A DNA stretch of 64,000 bases from the NCBI GenBank assembly GCA_041156125.1, contig JBEVTI010000013.1:62001-126000 (forward strand), given 5' to 3'. The position numbers and the translations under genes are program-made. The DNA comes from Paraktedonobacter carboxidivorans (GTDB taxonomy: Bacteria; Chloroflexota; Ktedonobacteria; Ktedonobacterales; Ktedonobacteraceae). Under the pieces are notes generated by a model. It searched no databases and had not been told where the DNA came from. It saw only the letters and a list, made by a program, of their open reading frames with translations. Shown piece after piece: positions 8,960-17,725 of this stretch (positions are counted from its first letter, which is position 1; every line of letters begins with the position of its first letter).

Positions 8960-11353
8960 ATGGCGATAGAGGAACACTTGCCGCCAGCATGTGCATTTGC
9001 TATTTCTGTCCTACAGGAGCGCGAGTCCGATCCTGATGAAGTGCCAGAAGATGCGGTCGAAGCAGCTCAGCAGCACCTGGCCACCTGTATTCGCTGTCTG
9101 AGTTCGCCGCCATTGATCGCCGCGCCGCGCAAGAAGAAGAGGCGCCGTCCTGTTGTGGAGGAGTCCAATTATCTTCCCAGCACGACTCAACTTGAGGAGA
9201 CGCTGGCGCTTACGCCCCCCTTGCAGGCTGATCCTCCTAGAGTAACCGTGACTCTGGAAGATGCAGTTTCTAATGCTGGAGCGCGTTCGGCGGAGCGCAA
9301 ACCCGCGCCCGCGCCAGCCACGCCAGTTGCCCAAACTACGCTGGCCCCTCGCTCCGAAGCAACTCCCCTTGATCCGCCACCACTCACGGGACAGAACCTT
9401 CCCGCGCTACTGGCTGGCCTGGATGGCATGATCGATTGCGCGCAGTGTCGGCAGATTTTGCCAGAGTATGTGGAGGCTATGGATAGCGGGCGCAATGTCG
9501 CGGAACTTTTCCCGGAGGTTCACGATCATCTGTTGATCTGTGATTCTGGCTGTCTGGTGTTGCTTGATCTTTTCCGCCAGGAAGCCAAAGCGACCCGTAA
9601 ATATCGCCGCCGCCCGGTGCGCGATCCCTTTAGCATTATCGGTTGGGAAATCTCGGGCTTTTTTCGCACAGGTCAGGTGCCAGTGGGGCCGATGGCCCTG
9701 GCGTATGGCACATTGATTTTGCTCTTACTGGTGGCCTCGTTAAGCACGTTTCTGGCTATTCGTTGGGATGATGCTCGCTATTATCGCCCTCCAGTTATCT
9801 CTCATACCATCCCCACTCCTGATGGTATCGGCCTCAGCGATGGCCTGCATGTCTATGATGCCTGTAATGCCGCCAGTTACTCAGCCAAACGCCGGGCTGC
9901 CCAGGCGTTCCAGCAGAATAATTTCACCACTGCCAACACATGGCTTACTCAAGGCACAAACGCGGTTAATACTGATACTACTGGCTGCAATGGAGCCGAG
10001 GCCGCGATCTATAGAGAGGATCTCCAGGTGCGCCAGTCAGGCCATCCCTTTGGGGTGCTGGTCGTGAGCTTTGATAGCGGTCCTGGCGTGGTGACTCCCG
10101 ATGGCGGCACCGATCGCCACACGCTCTACGCGGCTTATACCCAGGAGTTGATTGGCGCGTATATTGCTCAATCACAATATAATGATGCGCAGATGGATCA
10201 GACGGATGTACCACTGATCTACCTGGTGCTGGCTAACACTACTGGCACAGAGCAGGGCGCGCTCCAGATTGCCACTACGCTTTCACAGATGGCCAGTGGG
10301 ACGGATTTCGGCCAGCTTGGCCTGCTGGCCAGTGGATCGGCTCCCCTGCTTGGTGTGCTGGGCCTGGCCCCTAGTAGCCTCTTGCAGATAGCGCTACCAG
10401 TGCTCTGCCGGGCTGGAGTGCCTGTAATTTCGCCGACCGCGACCGGCCTGTTTATTGTGGATCAACTAAAGAACACCTCGATGTACCAGCATTGCGCGCC
10501 AGGTTTCGCTTTCGCGCGTTTTTCAGCGGATGACGCTGGTCAGAGCCATGTAGCTGCCAACTACGCCTATAACAAGCTACACGCGCGCAATGTCGCGGTT
10601 TTCTACGATCCCAGTAATCCATCGTCGCAGGGTTCGGCGCAGAGCTTTATTTCCAGCTTTACTGGCTATCGGCATACAAAGATTGTCGCGCAGGAAACAG
10701 CCGCCTCGAACGGTCTGCTGGATGGCGAAGGCAAACCCCAGGCTGATAGCGCGGTCTTGCTGGCAGGCCTGAACGACGCTTTACAGAGCAGGACGCATCC
10801 AGATCTGATCTACGCACCAATGCTGACGAATGATGTGATTACCCTGGCCGAAGCTATCGCCAAACTGCCTATTACTCAACAGCCAGCGCTGTTGATTGGC
10901 GGAGAGTTTGTCCATCCCGCGGCTCTGCAAGGGCTGACACAGTGGGCACGCCAGCAACAACTGACCCTGCCCCGTCTCTACGTCTCTCTAAGCGCGGCAG
11001 TTCGTTCCCCTGTCAGCGATTGGCAGAAGCAGTTCTACGCCAACTTCTGCGATTCGTTTGCCGCGCCAGGCAACCTCTGTAGCGCTACCGCGGCCCTGGA
11101 TCAGGGCGCGCTCCTTTTCGCGGACGGCGTCGAGATGGTCGTTCAGGCGCTTACCCCCGCCGCTAACGGTGCGGTCAGCAGTACCCTGCCGAGCACCGCT
11201 GAACTGGTCAAGAAGTTTAGTCAAGAGAACTTCGCCGGGGTCAGTTGTCAGATCTCGACTGTTCTGGTGGATAATGTGCTGATTATTAGCACTGGCGTGT
11301 CCCCGGTTATCCTGGGCGTCCAGACCGATGGCAGCTTACAAATTGTAGGGTAA
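8960..11353 (+). CDS. Membrane protein: two anti-sigma-like zinc fingers plus extracellular type-1 periplasmic-binding domain
   Basis: This 797-residue protein has an unusual layout. Residues 39-46 form HLxxCxxC and residues 160-198 carry C160xxC163 followed by a His and CDSGC, both resembling zinc anti-sigma (zf-HC2/ZAS) motifs. Between them lies a Pro/Ala-rich linker. One membrane helix is at about 244-267. The remaining ~520 residues are extracellular and resemble a type-1 periplasmic ligand-binding domain of the Leu/Ile/Val receptor kind (VLVVSFDSGPG, two lobes, QSHVAANYAYNKLHARNVAVFYD). I infer a receptor that senses a small molecule outside and signals inward through the zinc-finger part. 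No sigma gene is adjacent. ATG at 8960 has AGGAAG upstream. Confidence 0.7.
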   Translation: MAIEEHLPPACAFAISVLQERESDPDEVPEDAVEAAQQHLATCIRCLSSPPLIAAPRKKKRRRPVVEESNYLPSTTQLEETLALTPPLQADPPRVTVTLEDAVSNAGARSAERKPAPAPATPVAQTTLAPRSEATPLDPPPLTGQNLPALLAGLDGMIDCAQCRQILPEYVEAMDSGRNVAELFPEVHDHLLICDSGCLVLLDLFRQEAKATRKYRRRPVRDPFSIIGWEISGFFRTGQVPVGPMALAYGTLILLLLVASLSTFLAIRWDDARYYRPPVISHTIPTPDGIGLSDGLHVYDACNAASYSAKRRAAQAFQQNNFTTANTWLTQGTNAVNTDTTGCNGAEAAIYREDLQVRQSGHPFGVLVVSFDSGPGVVTPDGGTDRHTLYAAYTQELIGAYIAQSQYNDAQMDQTDVPLIYLVLANTTGTEQGALQIATTLSQMASGTDFGQLGLLASGSAPLLGVLGLAPSSLLQIALPVLCRAGVPVISPTATGLFIVDQLKNTSMYQHCAPGFAFARFSADDAGQSHVAANYAYNKLHARNVAVFYDPSNPSSQGSAQSFISSFTGYRHTKIVAQETAASNGLLDGEGKPQADSAVLLAGLNDALQSRTHPDLIYAPMLTNDVITLAEAIAKLPITQQPALLIGGEFVHPAALQGLTQWARQQQLTLPRLYVSLSAAVRSPVSDWQKQFYANFCDSFAAPGNLCSATAALDQGALLFADGVEMVVQALTPAANGAVSSTLPSTAELVKKFSQENFAGVSCQISTVLVDNVLIISTGVSPVILGVQTDGSLQIVG

Positions 11354-11376
11354 GCTATGAGTTGTTATAAGTTATC

Positions 11377-11449
11377 CCTGATTTTGTAAAATCAGGACAA
11401 ATACTCTGCTTGTTTTGCAGGTCGCCGCAGGAGACCTGCAAAACAAGCA
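11377..11449. repeat. Composite dispersed palindromic repeat, copy
   Basis: The box CCTGATTTTGTAAAATCAGG is at 11377-11396. It is followed by the perfect inverted repeat TGCTTGTTTTGCAGGTC (11407-11423) and its complement (11433-11449), then a run of A. The same two-part design recurs at several other places in this window. Its hairpin may also end the transcript of the receptor-like gene upstream. Confidence 0.8.
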
Positions 11450-11451
11450 AA

Positions 11452-11550
11452 AAAGGTTTTATGGGAGCACAGCCCCCAGACCCCAGCCAGAGGACTGGCC
11501 GTCCTCTGCACTCCTGCTGTTTTGCGAGCACAACAAGATCCAGAAAAATT
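11452..11550. repeat. Second dispersed repeat family, copy 1
   Basis: Read on the minus strand, this segment matches 51434-51542: both contain a TTTTTCTGGA(G/T)CTTGTTG-like start, then AGCAGGAGTGCAGAGG and a GGCTGTGCCCC-like end. It includes the hairpin AGAGGAC-TGGCC-GTCCTCT. It lies directly beside a composite palindromic repeat, as does the other copy. Confidence 0.7.
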
Positions 11551-11679
11551 GGGGATGACTCATAACAACGTTTGCTACCCTACCCCGGTTGAGATGAGAG
11601 GTTTGCCTGCGACAGAAGGAGAATACACAGCGCGTTTCCTCCTGCCGAAAAGTCCAGGGATGACGCATGTGGTCTCATC

Positions 11680-12219
11680 TCAGGTATAGGTCAATGCTTC
11701 TGTCGTTTTGATCTGCGCGGTTGACCAGTCCAGAACGTCCGCGAAATCCTGCTGGAAGAGGTCAAGATGGGCCTGGCGCGCAGCCTCATCAGGCATTTCG
11801 GTATTTTTCCAGATCAGCAAAATCTGGATCTGTTTGAATTCTTCATCGTCTGGCACAATATAACGCGCGATACTGCCTGGAAAGATAAACTCGTCGGCTT
11901 CGCGCATGGCGTCGATTTTTGCCACCAGCTGTCTTTGTTGCTCGTTGCGCACCTGTACTATAATCGTAGTCACCAGTACTTTGACATCCCCTTTATAAAC
12001 GCGCCAGGAAGGCGATCCTTTGCGTCTCCGCCCTGTGGGGTTGCGCTCAAAGTTAGCGATATCTTGTTCGCGAAAAGTAAACGCATTGCCCACAGTATAA
12101 GGGGTGAGGCGCGCCTGCTTCACCCACTGATAGAGCCGATCTTTAGTCACCTCCAGCCTCTGCGCAGCCTCCTCAGAGGAGATATAGCCGGGTGGTGACG
12201 ATTTTTTGCGTTCATTCAT
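11680..12219 (-). CDS. Helix-turn-helix (excisionase/MerR-type) protein with an ABM-like C-terminal domain
   Basis: The 179-residue protein begins with a DNA-binding helix-turn-helix, YISSEEAAQRLEVTKDRLYQWVKQ, with a wing-like TPYTVGNAFTFREQDIANFER, as in the excisionase/MerR-type fold. The second half (residues 80-179) looks like a ferredoxin-like ABM-type dimer domain: VLVTTIIVQVRNE, a helix, then ILLIWKNTEMPDEAARQAHLDLFQQDFADVL. This is a fold-level resemblance only. The two parts suggest a one-component regulator. No ligand can be named. Confidence 0.6.
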   Translation of the reverse strand: MNERKKSSPPGYISSEEAAQRLEVTKDRLYQWVKQARLTPYTVGNAFTFREQDIANFERNPTGRRRKGSPSWRVYKGDVKVLVTTIIVQVRNEQQRQLVAKIDAMREADEFIFPGSIARYIVPDDEEFKQIQILLIWKNTEMPDEAARQAHLDLFQQDFADVLDWSTAQIKTTEALTYT

Positions 12220-12309
12220 ACTAAATAGTCTAGGTTGGCTTACTCTTGATTGTAAATTTCGTTAATAACTGATTATTAATTATATCATTCATAGGAAAGA
12301 TGATAGTTG

Positions 12310-12338
12310 TTGAAAGAGTAAGCAATCTATGTTATACT
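12310..12338 (+). promoter_or_regulatory. Sigma-70-type promoter
   Basis: TTGAAA (12310-12315) and TATACT (12333-12338) are separated by exactly 17 bases. Transcription would start near 12345 and give a leader of about 130 bases before the small zinc-ribbon gene at 12476. Confidence 0.65.
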
Positions 12339-12346
12339 CTCTAATG

Positions 12347-12435
12347 GCAAGGTAAGCTGCCTGGACCTGCAGCATCATCCCTGGGGCGTCTTAACCCGTT
12401 TGACGTGTCCACCTGTTCCAGGGATGAGCTTGCTA
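12347..12435 (+). promoter_or_regulatory. Structured 5' leader hairpin
   Basis: CATCCCTGG (12376-12384) pairs with CCAGGGATG (12418-12426). An outer GCAAG near 12348 can pair with CTTGC near 12430. The structure lies wholly in the predicted leader, upstream of an AGGGAGGTGA ribosome site. I do not recognise it as a known riboswitch class. Confidence 0.4.
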
Positions 12436-12475
12436 TATAGACTCATCTAATTGCGACATGTAAGGGAGGTGAGCA

Positions 12476-12796
12476 ATGACACTTTCTGGTTTCGCGTTGC
12501 TCTGGTTTATCCTGGCGCTAGGCTGTATCGTGGCTGGAACCATTCTGACACGGCGGAGTGCCGCGCGCTCGTCTTCTTCAGCGCGTGTTGTGCGCCGACC
12601 TGAAGATCGTCCCGCCGTTAGCGCTGAGCAGGCTCGCGCTACTTGCGCGCGCTGTACGCAGCTCCAGGAGCCTGGGGCGCGTTTCTGTGGCTCCTGCGGC
12701 CTTTTCCTGCATCAGCACCAGGCTAAACGTGATCTACATACATACATACATACATACGCGCCTGCTCAGACGGGGCTGAGATGGAGGCGAAAATAG
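12476..12796 (+). CDS. Small membrane-anchored zinc-ribbon protein
   Basis: This 106-residue protein starts with a membrane helix (GFALLWFILALGCIVAGTIL), then a basic, serine-rich stretch and a zinc ribbon CARCTQLQEPGARFCGSCG. The C-terminal HTYIHTY is encoded by a TACA tetranucleotide repeat. The ribosome site AGGGAGGTGA is very strong. Function unknown; the ribbon would lie in the cytoplasm if the N-terminus is outside. Confidence 0.7.
   Translation: MTLSGFALLWFILALGCIVAGTILTRRSAARSSSSARVVRRPEDRPAVSAEQARATCARCTQLQEPGARFCGSCGLFLHQHQAKRDLHTYIHTYAPAQTGLRWRRK
12735..12757 (+). repeat. TACA tetranucleotide microsatellite inside a CDS
   Basis: Nearly six tandem TACA units lie inside the 3' part of the zinc-ribbon gene. 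Gain or loss of one unit would shift the frame of the last ~20 codons. Confidence 0.8.
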
Positions 12797-12851
12797 CAGG
12801 ACTATGCAAAAGTCGCCGCAAAGCAGGGTTGTTAGGGATCTGCTTTCCTCG

Positions 12852-12899
12852 GCAGAACGAGCGAAATGGGTGGCCTGCTGCCTGTTTCGCTCGTTCTGC
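12852..12899 (+). terminator. Hairpin after the zinc-ribbon gene
   Basis: GCAGAACGAGCGAAA (12852-12866) is perfectly complementary to 12885-12899, giving a 15-bp stem and an 18-base loop, followed by TGTTTC. It ends the small transcript at 12476-12796. Confidence 0.65.
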
Positions 12900-13065
12900 T
12901 GTTTCTGAGGGTTTGTGGGTGGGAAAGAGAGAAACCTGTTGGTGAAAAACGGTGGTTTGTTTGAAAAAGCTACTGCTATAAGCTATAATGGCTTCTGGCT
13001 AAGAAGGCCACTCAGCGCTAGCTTTGTTTGAAGTTTATTTGCGTGAGAAGAGGATTGGTTGTTCT

Positions 13066-13740
13066 ATGGAATTGCTGGTGGTCACCCTGGCACAGGTTAG
13101 TCCCGCGCGGGAGGCGGATGCTTCAGTCAGAATGCGTATCATCTCAGACACCGTACGCAATGCGCCGGGTCTGCTTAACACGCGTTTTTATGGCAGCAAG
13201 CAGCCAGGGCTTTCATATTGTATGTTGACCACCTGGGAAAGTATGGAGTGGTGGCAGAAAGCACAGGAACGGCATAGTCCCTATACCCTGGTGCAGGACT
13301 CGCCGCCGGGCATTTTTCATACGCCACCTGATCAGTGGTTGATGCAGTATCTCTGGGGCTATAGCCGTCCACGGGCTCAGCCGGCGGTCGCCGCGGCACA
13401 CCTGGCGCTGGTGCGTCCAGAAATGGCCGAGCGTGTGCAGCAGAACTGGCTGGAAAGCTTGCGCCAGCAGGCAGTCGAGCCAATTCTGGCTTTTGCTTTA
13501 CTGGCCCGCAGCCTCGACGAAGAGTCGGCTCAGGCCGCGCAAACGCCGGCGGAAGGGGAGCCAGCACCCTCAAATCAAGCGCGTTCGTCCATTCAACCGG
13601 GCGCGATCTTCTTTAATTTACTAAGCTGGCCCGACGAGCGCTATCGGGAAGATTTCTACGCCAACGAACACTATCAAAACATGCGAGGTTTGCTCAATCG
13701 CACAGGCATAGTGCATGTCCTGACCCTGGAGCCTATGTGA
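13066..13740 (+). CDS. Two-domain ABM-like (dimeric alpha/beta barrel) protein
   Basis: The frame is open from 13024, but ATG at 13066 (MELLVVTLAQVSP) gives a clean start with AAGAGGA upstream. The N-terminal ~95 residues resemble the antibiotic biosynthesis monooxygenase/heme-degrading fold (repeated strand-helix units, LLNTRFYGSKQPGLSYCMLTTWESMEWWQKAQE). A similar unit may recur at the C-terminus (AIFFNLLSWPDERYREDFYANEHYQNM). No catalytic residue can be pointed to. The assignment rests on fold-like patterns only. Confidence 0.55.
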   Translation: MELLVVTLAQVSPAREADASVRMRIISDTVRNAPGLLNTRFYGSKQPGLSYCMLTTWESMEWWQKAQERHSPYTLVQDSPPGIFHTPPDQWLMQYLWGYSRPRAQPAVAAAHLALVRPEMAERVQQNWLESLRQQAVEPILAFALLARSLDEESAQAAQTPAEGEPAPSNQARSSIQPGAIFFNLLSWPDERYREDFYANEHYQNMRGLLNRTGIVHVLTLEPM

Positions 13741-13796
13741 AAGGGATCACTCACAATGGGCAAGCTCATCTATTTTGAGAGCGAACGGGATCTTTC

Positions 13797-14201
13797 TCAG
13801 TCGGAAGAGGTTTCCGCCACTGGTTTGTTATAATAGTTGTTCAACTCGCTTAGCAAAAAATTGGGATTGGCCCACATCGTTCGTGTAAAAGTGTGGTATT
13901 CGCCATCACAGAGAGGAGCGGAGATATTGCAGCGCAGGTGCGGATTCATCCTGAAGCGGATGGTATTGCCGACAATCTCAATCCAGAGATGACGACGTGT
14001 ATAGGCTGTACCCCAGCGAAAGATGATCAAGGCATCGAACTCCTGGAAGCTGCCCCGACCTTTGAGCGCATTACGGTTCAGCGTTTTGAGCATCTCTGCC
14101 AGGCCGCTGTCCTGGAGCACGCGCCGCGTATTTTCGCGTAGCGCCTGGATTTGCGCTTGCTCGATCTCGTTGACAGATGTTTGCGCCTCCTGATCTTTCA
14201 T
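13797..14201 (-). CDS. Conserved hypothetical protein
   Basis: This 134-residue protein is not recognised. It has a charged helical N-terminus (residues 1-45) and a C-terminal part rich in aromatic residues and arginine (DALIIFRWGTAYTRRHLWIEIVGNTIRFRMNP). No membrane segment or signal is visible. It lies 32 bases after the REC-GGDEF gene on the same strand, so it may belong to the same signalling operon. Confidence 0.55.
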   Translation of the reverse strand: MKDQEAQTSVNEIEQAQIQALRENTRRVLQDSGLAEMLKTLNRNALKGRGSFQEFDALIIFRWGTAYTRRHLWIEIVGNTIRFRMNPHLRCNISAPLCDGEYHTFTRTMWANPNFLLSELNNYYNKPVAETSSD

Positions 14202-14233
14202 ATCTCTTATTTCTCTCTTCTGTTCTGGAACAT

Positions 14234-15343
14234 TTAATGGACCTTTTGTTCTAATTCCGCTCGTGGTTTTTTATCCAGGAGATTGAGAATATCATGTTCT
14301 CTCTGGATACCACTAATGGTGAATTGGGCGAGAGAGGGTGGAAGCGAACGTGGGAGCGCGTAGCGATTAGTGGATGCGCCCGTTGCCGCGGTCGCCAGGA
14401 GTTCCTGGTTAGAGGTTTCGCATTCGCGGCAGGGTGAGATATGATACATATTGTCATTAGCCTGTTTGGCCTGGCATTTGGCCTCGGCGGCCAGATAGCT
14501 TACCTCTTGTAGGGTGTGCGAACGTCTGACCTGGCTATTGACCACGCCAATGGAAAGTGAAACCAGAGGGAATTGATAGGGGCGTCCTTTGCGATCTACA
14601 CTGCTAATAAAGCCACGGTGTAAATCTTCAGGATGATAAAGCGGTCGGCTCTCAACTTTGTACGCCGTATTGATCAGGATACACAGATTATTTGCGCGTT
14701 CAGGCGTGGTCACAACTACATAGTCGTCCCCGCCGATATGGCCGACAAAATCGTCGGGATTGCCATAGTCGCGCACGATACGCTGGCAGATGCGTCCGAC
14801 CAGGCGAATCAAATCATTGCCGGTCAGGAAGCCGTAGACATCATTGAAAGCCTTAAAGTTATCGAGATCCAGATAGAGAATACTCCAGGGGTCAGCGCAA
14901 GCGAGTTTGCGTTTGATCGCTAACTCTACCTGATAGCCGCCAGGCAAACCGATCAGTGGCGAGAGAAAATTTTGCTGTACTCTGCGTAATTGAGTGCGTA
15001 CACGTGCCAGTAGTTCATCAGTGTCGAAAGGTTTGGTAATATAGTCGTCCGCTCCCAATTCAAAGGCGCGCACCTTACTGGCACAATCGTCAAGCGCGCT
15101 CAAAATAATAATCGGAATATGCATGGTTTTAGGATTAGCGCGCAAGCGATTCACGACATCGTAACCATTGGTATCAGGGAGCGTCATGTCCAGCAGGACA
15201 AGGTGTGGTGTTTCACGCAATGTGTACTGTACAGCATCTTCGCCGCGAAGGACAGTTACAACCTGGTAACCCTCTATTTGCAATGTTTCCTTCAGTAACC
15301 TGGCTATTAATCGTTCATCCTCAACGACTAGAATGTTGGCCAT
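14234..15343 (-). CDS. Response regulator with REC and GGDEF-like domains
   Basis: The 369-residue protein has an N-terminal receiver domain (acidic pocket in ILVVEDE, phospho-acceptor D52 in LVLLDMTLPD, lysine in ITKPF). Residues ~137-300 form a GGDEF-like domain, with ILYLDLDNFKAFNDVYGFLTGND and the signature GGDDY at 204-208 in place of GG(D/E)EF. The Phe to Tyr change and second Asp make diguanylate cyclase activity uncertain. The last 60 residues are a Ser/Pro-rich tail. It likely makes or senses c-di-GMP in response to a kinase that is not in this window. Confidence 0.82.
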   Translation of the reverse strand: MANILVVEDERLIARLLKETLQIEGYQVVTVLRGEDAVQYTLRETPHLVLLDMTLPDTNGYDVVNRLRANPKTMHIPIIILSALDDCASKVRAFELGADDYITKPFDTDELLARVRTQLRRVQQNFLSPLIGLPGGYQVELAIKRKLACADPWSILYLDLDNFKAFNDVYGFLTGNDLIRLVGRICQRIVRDYGNPDDFVGHIGGDDYVVVTTPERANNLCILINTAYKVESRPLYHPEDLHRGFISSVDRKGRPYQFPLVSLSIGVVNSQVRRSHTLQEVSYLAAEAKCQAKQANDNMYHISPCRECETSNQELLATAATGASTNRYALPRSLPPSLAQFTISGIQREHDILNLLDKKPRAELEQKVH

Positions 15344-16126
15344 AAGTACTCCTGCCTCTACCTTTCACTAAAACTGCCTGTGCTTACAGAGACAACTCAT
15401 TCAAGGCGTCATGCCGGTCGCTGGCAATCGCGACCTGGAGCGCACATACAGCAGTGGGGAGCATTATGCCGATGGCGTATATTACCTGAGCCCTACTATA
15501 TCGCTATTTTTCAATCAAAAACGGCTGGCCAATGCCCTGAGCAAGCAAAAAGCCAGTTCGATCAAAATACAGTTTGCGAACAACCTTCCCCCACTGCTTA
15601 CCAGCAAATGCTTGCAAGCAGTTCAGGAAGCTTCGCGATACAGTCACCGACAATTCCTCGCTTGAGAAATTGCCCTCGGCTCAGGTGCGTCTCTCCTCAC
15701 CTGGCTGAATGGCAAAATATCCACGGCACTGTTCGGTTTACTGCCCATATCTCTTCCCCCGTGAGATACGGTCTGGCATCTTTTTTAGGGGCATAAGACG
15801 CAGTAAAATCACAGAATGATACCGGCCAGAACAGGAAAATGATTCTCGCGAGGTTTACAGACGCACTTGCAAGCTTTACCCCATAGTACCGCAAATGAGC
15901 GCCAGATTGGTTGAGAGTCGGTATCTTCCGGCGTGAATATTTTGCCAACTCACGACAGAGACCTGGATGACTCCCTCGGCGACTGATACATATTTCCTAT
16001 TCAGTTGAACATCGTCGTACAGATACTTATTATTCAGTATAGCATTATTGTGGCGGTATGCATAGGGTTTCTGCGCTTAATTTTACTATGCTTACTTGAT
16101 TATGTCATGTAGCAGTGAGCAGTATA
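15344..16126. other. Intergenic region without a convincing gene
   Basis: Several short open frames exist on both strands (longest 138 codons), but none shows a ribosome site, a domain or a consistent composition. The region may hold decayed coding sequence and the promoter of the REC-GGDEF gene. It ends in the palindromic repeat at 16127. Confidence 0.5.
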
Positions 16127-16207
16127 CTCTCCACCCCTTTTGTTTTGCAGAGTTTTGGCGGGCGCGCCGCGCCCGCCAAAACTCTGCAAAACAAAAGGGG
16201 TGGAGAG
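16127..16207. repeat. Dispersed palindromic repeat with a perfect 39-bp stem
   Basis: The left arm 16127-16165 and right arm 16169-16207 are perfectly complementary, with the core GTTTTGGCGGGCGC. The end reads GGGGTGGAGAGGCAAAA, the linker also seen in the copies at 17890, 49970 and (inverted) 51330. It lies eight bases from the 3' end of the kinase gene and can act as its terminator. Confidence 0.9.
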
Positions 16208-16214
16208 GCAAAAT

Positions 16215-17696
16215 TCAGGCAAACATCTTCTCATACAGGGCCTGTTGGCGCTCTCTGGCCAGGCGGTAGACCTGGTGGCGGGTGGGATCAGGTTGGATGA
16301 TGGTTGAGGATGTGGGCTGGAGTTGGGCCAGGTCGGGCAGATAGTGCAGGGTTTCGAGGGCAAGCAGGGCTACTCCGCGGGCGGAGGCTTCGCTGCTCTC
16401 GGAGAGTTCGAGTGGGCAGTTGAGAGTGTCGGCAAGAAGCTGGGGTAGTAGAGAGGATTTGAGCAGGGCGGCACCATTGGCGATAAGGCGAGGCTGGGGG
16501 GCCTGAGAGGCCAGGACGTGGGTGAGCTGGTCGTAGACCCAGGAGAGTTGGAAGATGACAGCTTCAAGGCTGGCGCGGGCGATTTCGCCTGGCGTAGTGT
16601 GCAGGGTCAGACCAGAGATGAGCATGCTGGCGTTTGCGTGCCAGCCAGGACTGCGCTCGCCAGCAATCTGGGGCAAAATGGTCAGTCCGTGTGAGGCTGG
16701 TTCGATCTCGGCGAGTTGCTGATCCAGTTTTGCCAGCTCAGGAAGCTGCAGAGTCTTTTGCAGCCAGGCCAGCATATTGCCGCCTTCACTAAGCGCGCCA
16801 CCGAGCAGAGCGCGTTTCTGATCGACATAATAAAGCCAGAGTCCTTGTTCAGGCTCGACCAGAGTGGGCGCGACCACAACGCGCACGGCGCTGGAGGTGC
16901 CCATCGTGACGACCCAGGTGGAGGTGTTGGCACAGCCCGAACCCATATTAGCCGCAGCTCCATCGCCGATGGCTGGAAACCAGGGGACGCCGTTGAGCGT
17001 GGGCCAGCGGGCAGCGAATTCAGGAGTGAGTCCTTGTAATGTATCTGGCAGATCGCCGATGACCGGTAATTGTGTGGGCGAGAGGTGCAGGAGGTCAAGC
17101 AGTTCGCTATCCCAGGCGCGGTCGCGGGTATTAAGCAGACCTGTGGCGGAGGCCATCGAGAGGCTACACACAGCGCGCCCAAGCAGGCGTTCGTGCAGGT
17201 ATTCTCCAAAAGAAACATAGCGGGCCGTGCGGGCCGCGATCTCAGGATACGTCCGAGTTAGCCAGCGAATCTTTGCCGGCCAGTAGCAAGCGTGCTGGCG
17301 TGTACCAGTGCGCCGCTGAGTGTTGGCCTCATCGAGCAGATCACGCAATTCAAGTGCATCCTGCTGTGGACGCGTATCCTCCCAGGTCATCAAGGGCAAG
17401 AGGGGGCTTCCTGTGCTATCCAGTGGCACAAGGGTATTCCAGAAAGCGGAGGTCGCGACTCCGGCGATCTGCTGCGCGCGTGCGCCTGCCTCCTTGAGCG
17501 TCTCATCAAGCGTGCGCGCGACCAGTCCCAGCAGAAAATCCGCGTCTACCGAGGCCTCGCCCGCGCGTGAGATTGTCAACTGGTAGGTTAACTGCGCTTG
17601 AACTCCAGGAATAGCTGTGCCATGGGCATCATAGAGGATCGCGCGGGTGGACGAAGTGCCGATATCAAGTGCGAGAATAAAGGGCTGATCTGCCAT
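16215..17696 (-). CDS. FGGY-family carbohydrate kinase, probably gluconokinase
   Basis: The protein of about 493 residues has the FGGY layout. The N-terminal phosphate loop is LALDIGTSSTRAILYD, the substrate region MTWEDTRPQ, and the second ATPase lobe has GDGAAANMGSGC and VTMGTSSAVRVVV, typical of gluconate kinases. The C-terminal part has IANGAALLKSSLLPQLLADTL. ATG at 17696 is preferred over the one at 17705 because AAGGAA lies nine bases before it and touches the earlier one. Gluconate is the best guess; xylulose kinases look alike. Confidence 0.8.
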   Translation of the reverse strand: MADQPFILALDIGTSSTRAILYDAHGTAIPGVQAQLTYQLTISRAGEASVDADFLLGLVARTLDETLKEAGARAQQIAGVATSAFWNTLVPLDSTGSPLLPLMTWEDTRPQQDALELRDLLDEANTQRRTGTRQHACYWPAKIRWLTRTYPEIAARTARYVSFGEYLHERLLGRAVCSLSMASATGLLNTRDRAWDSELLDLLHLSPTQLPVIGDLPDTLQGLTPEFAARWPTLNGVPWFPAIGDGAAANMGSGCANTSTWVVTMGTSSAVRVVVAPTLVEPEQGLWLYYVDQKRALLGGALSEGGNMLAWLQKTLQLPELAKLDQQLAEIEPASHGLTILPQIAGERSPGWHANASMLISGLTLHTTPGEIARASLEAVIFQLSWVYDQLTHVLASQAPQPRLIANGAALLKSSLLPQLLADTLNCPLELSESSEASARGVALLALETLHYLPDLAQLQPTSSTIIQPDPTRHQVYRLARERQQALYEKMFA

Positions 17697-17725
17697 GAGA
17701 GTCATTTCCTTACAAATTTTTTTGA

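Noticed and set aside
15380..15948. Several 83-138 codon frames on both strands
   Set aside because: They overlap each other, lack ribosome sites and show no protein-like pattern; treated as non-coding or decayed.
16127..16207. CRISPR repeat or insertion-sequence end
   Set aside because: A single long palindrome without spacers or a transposase gene; it fits the dispersed repeat family instead.
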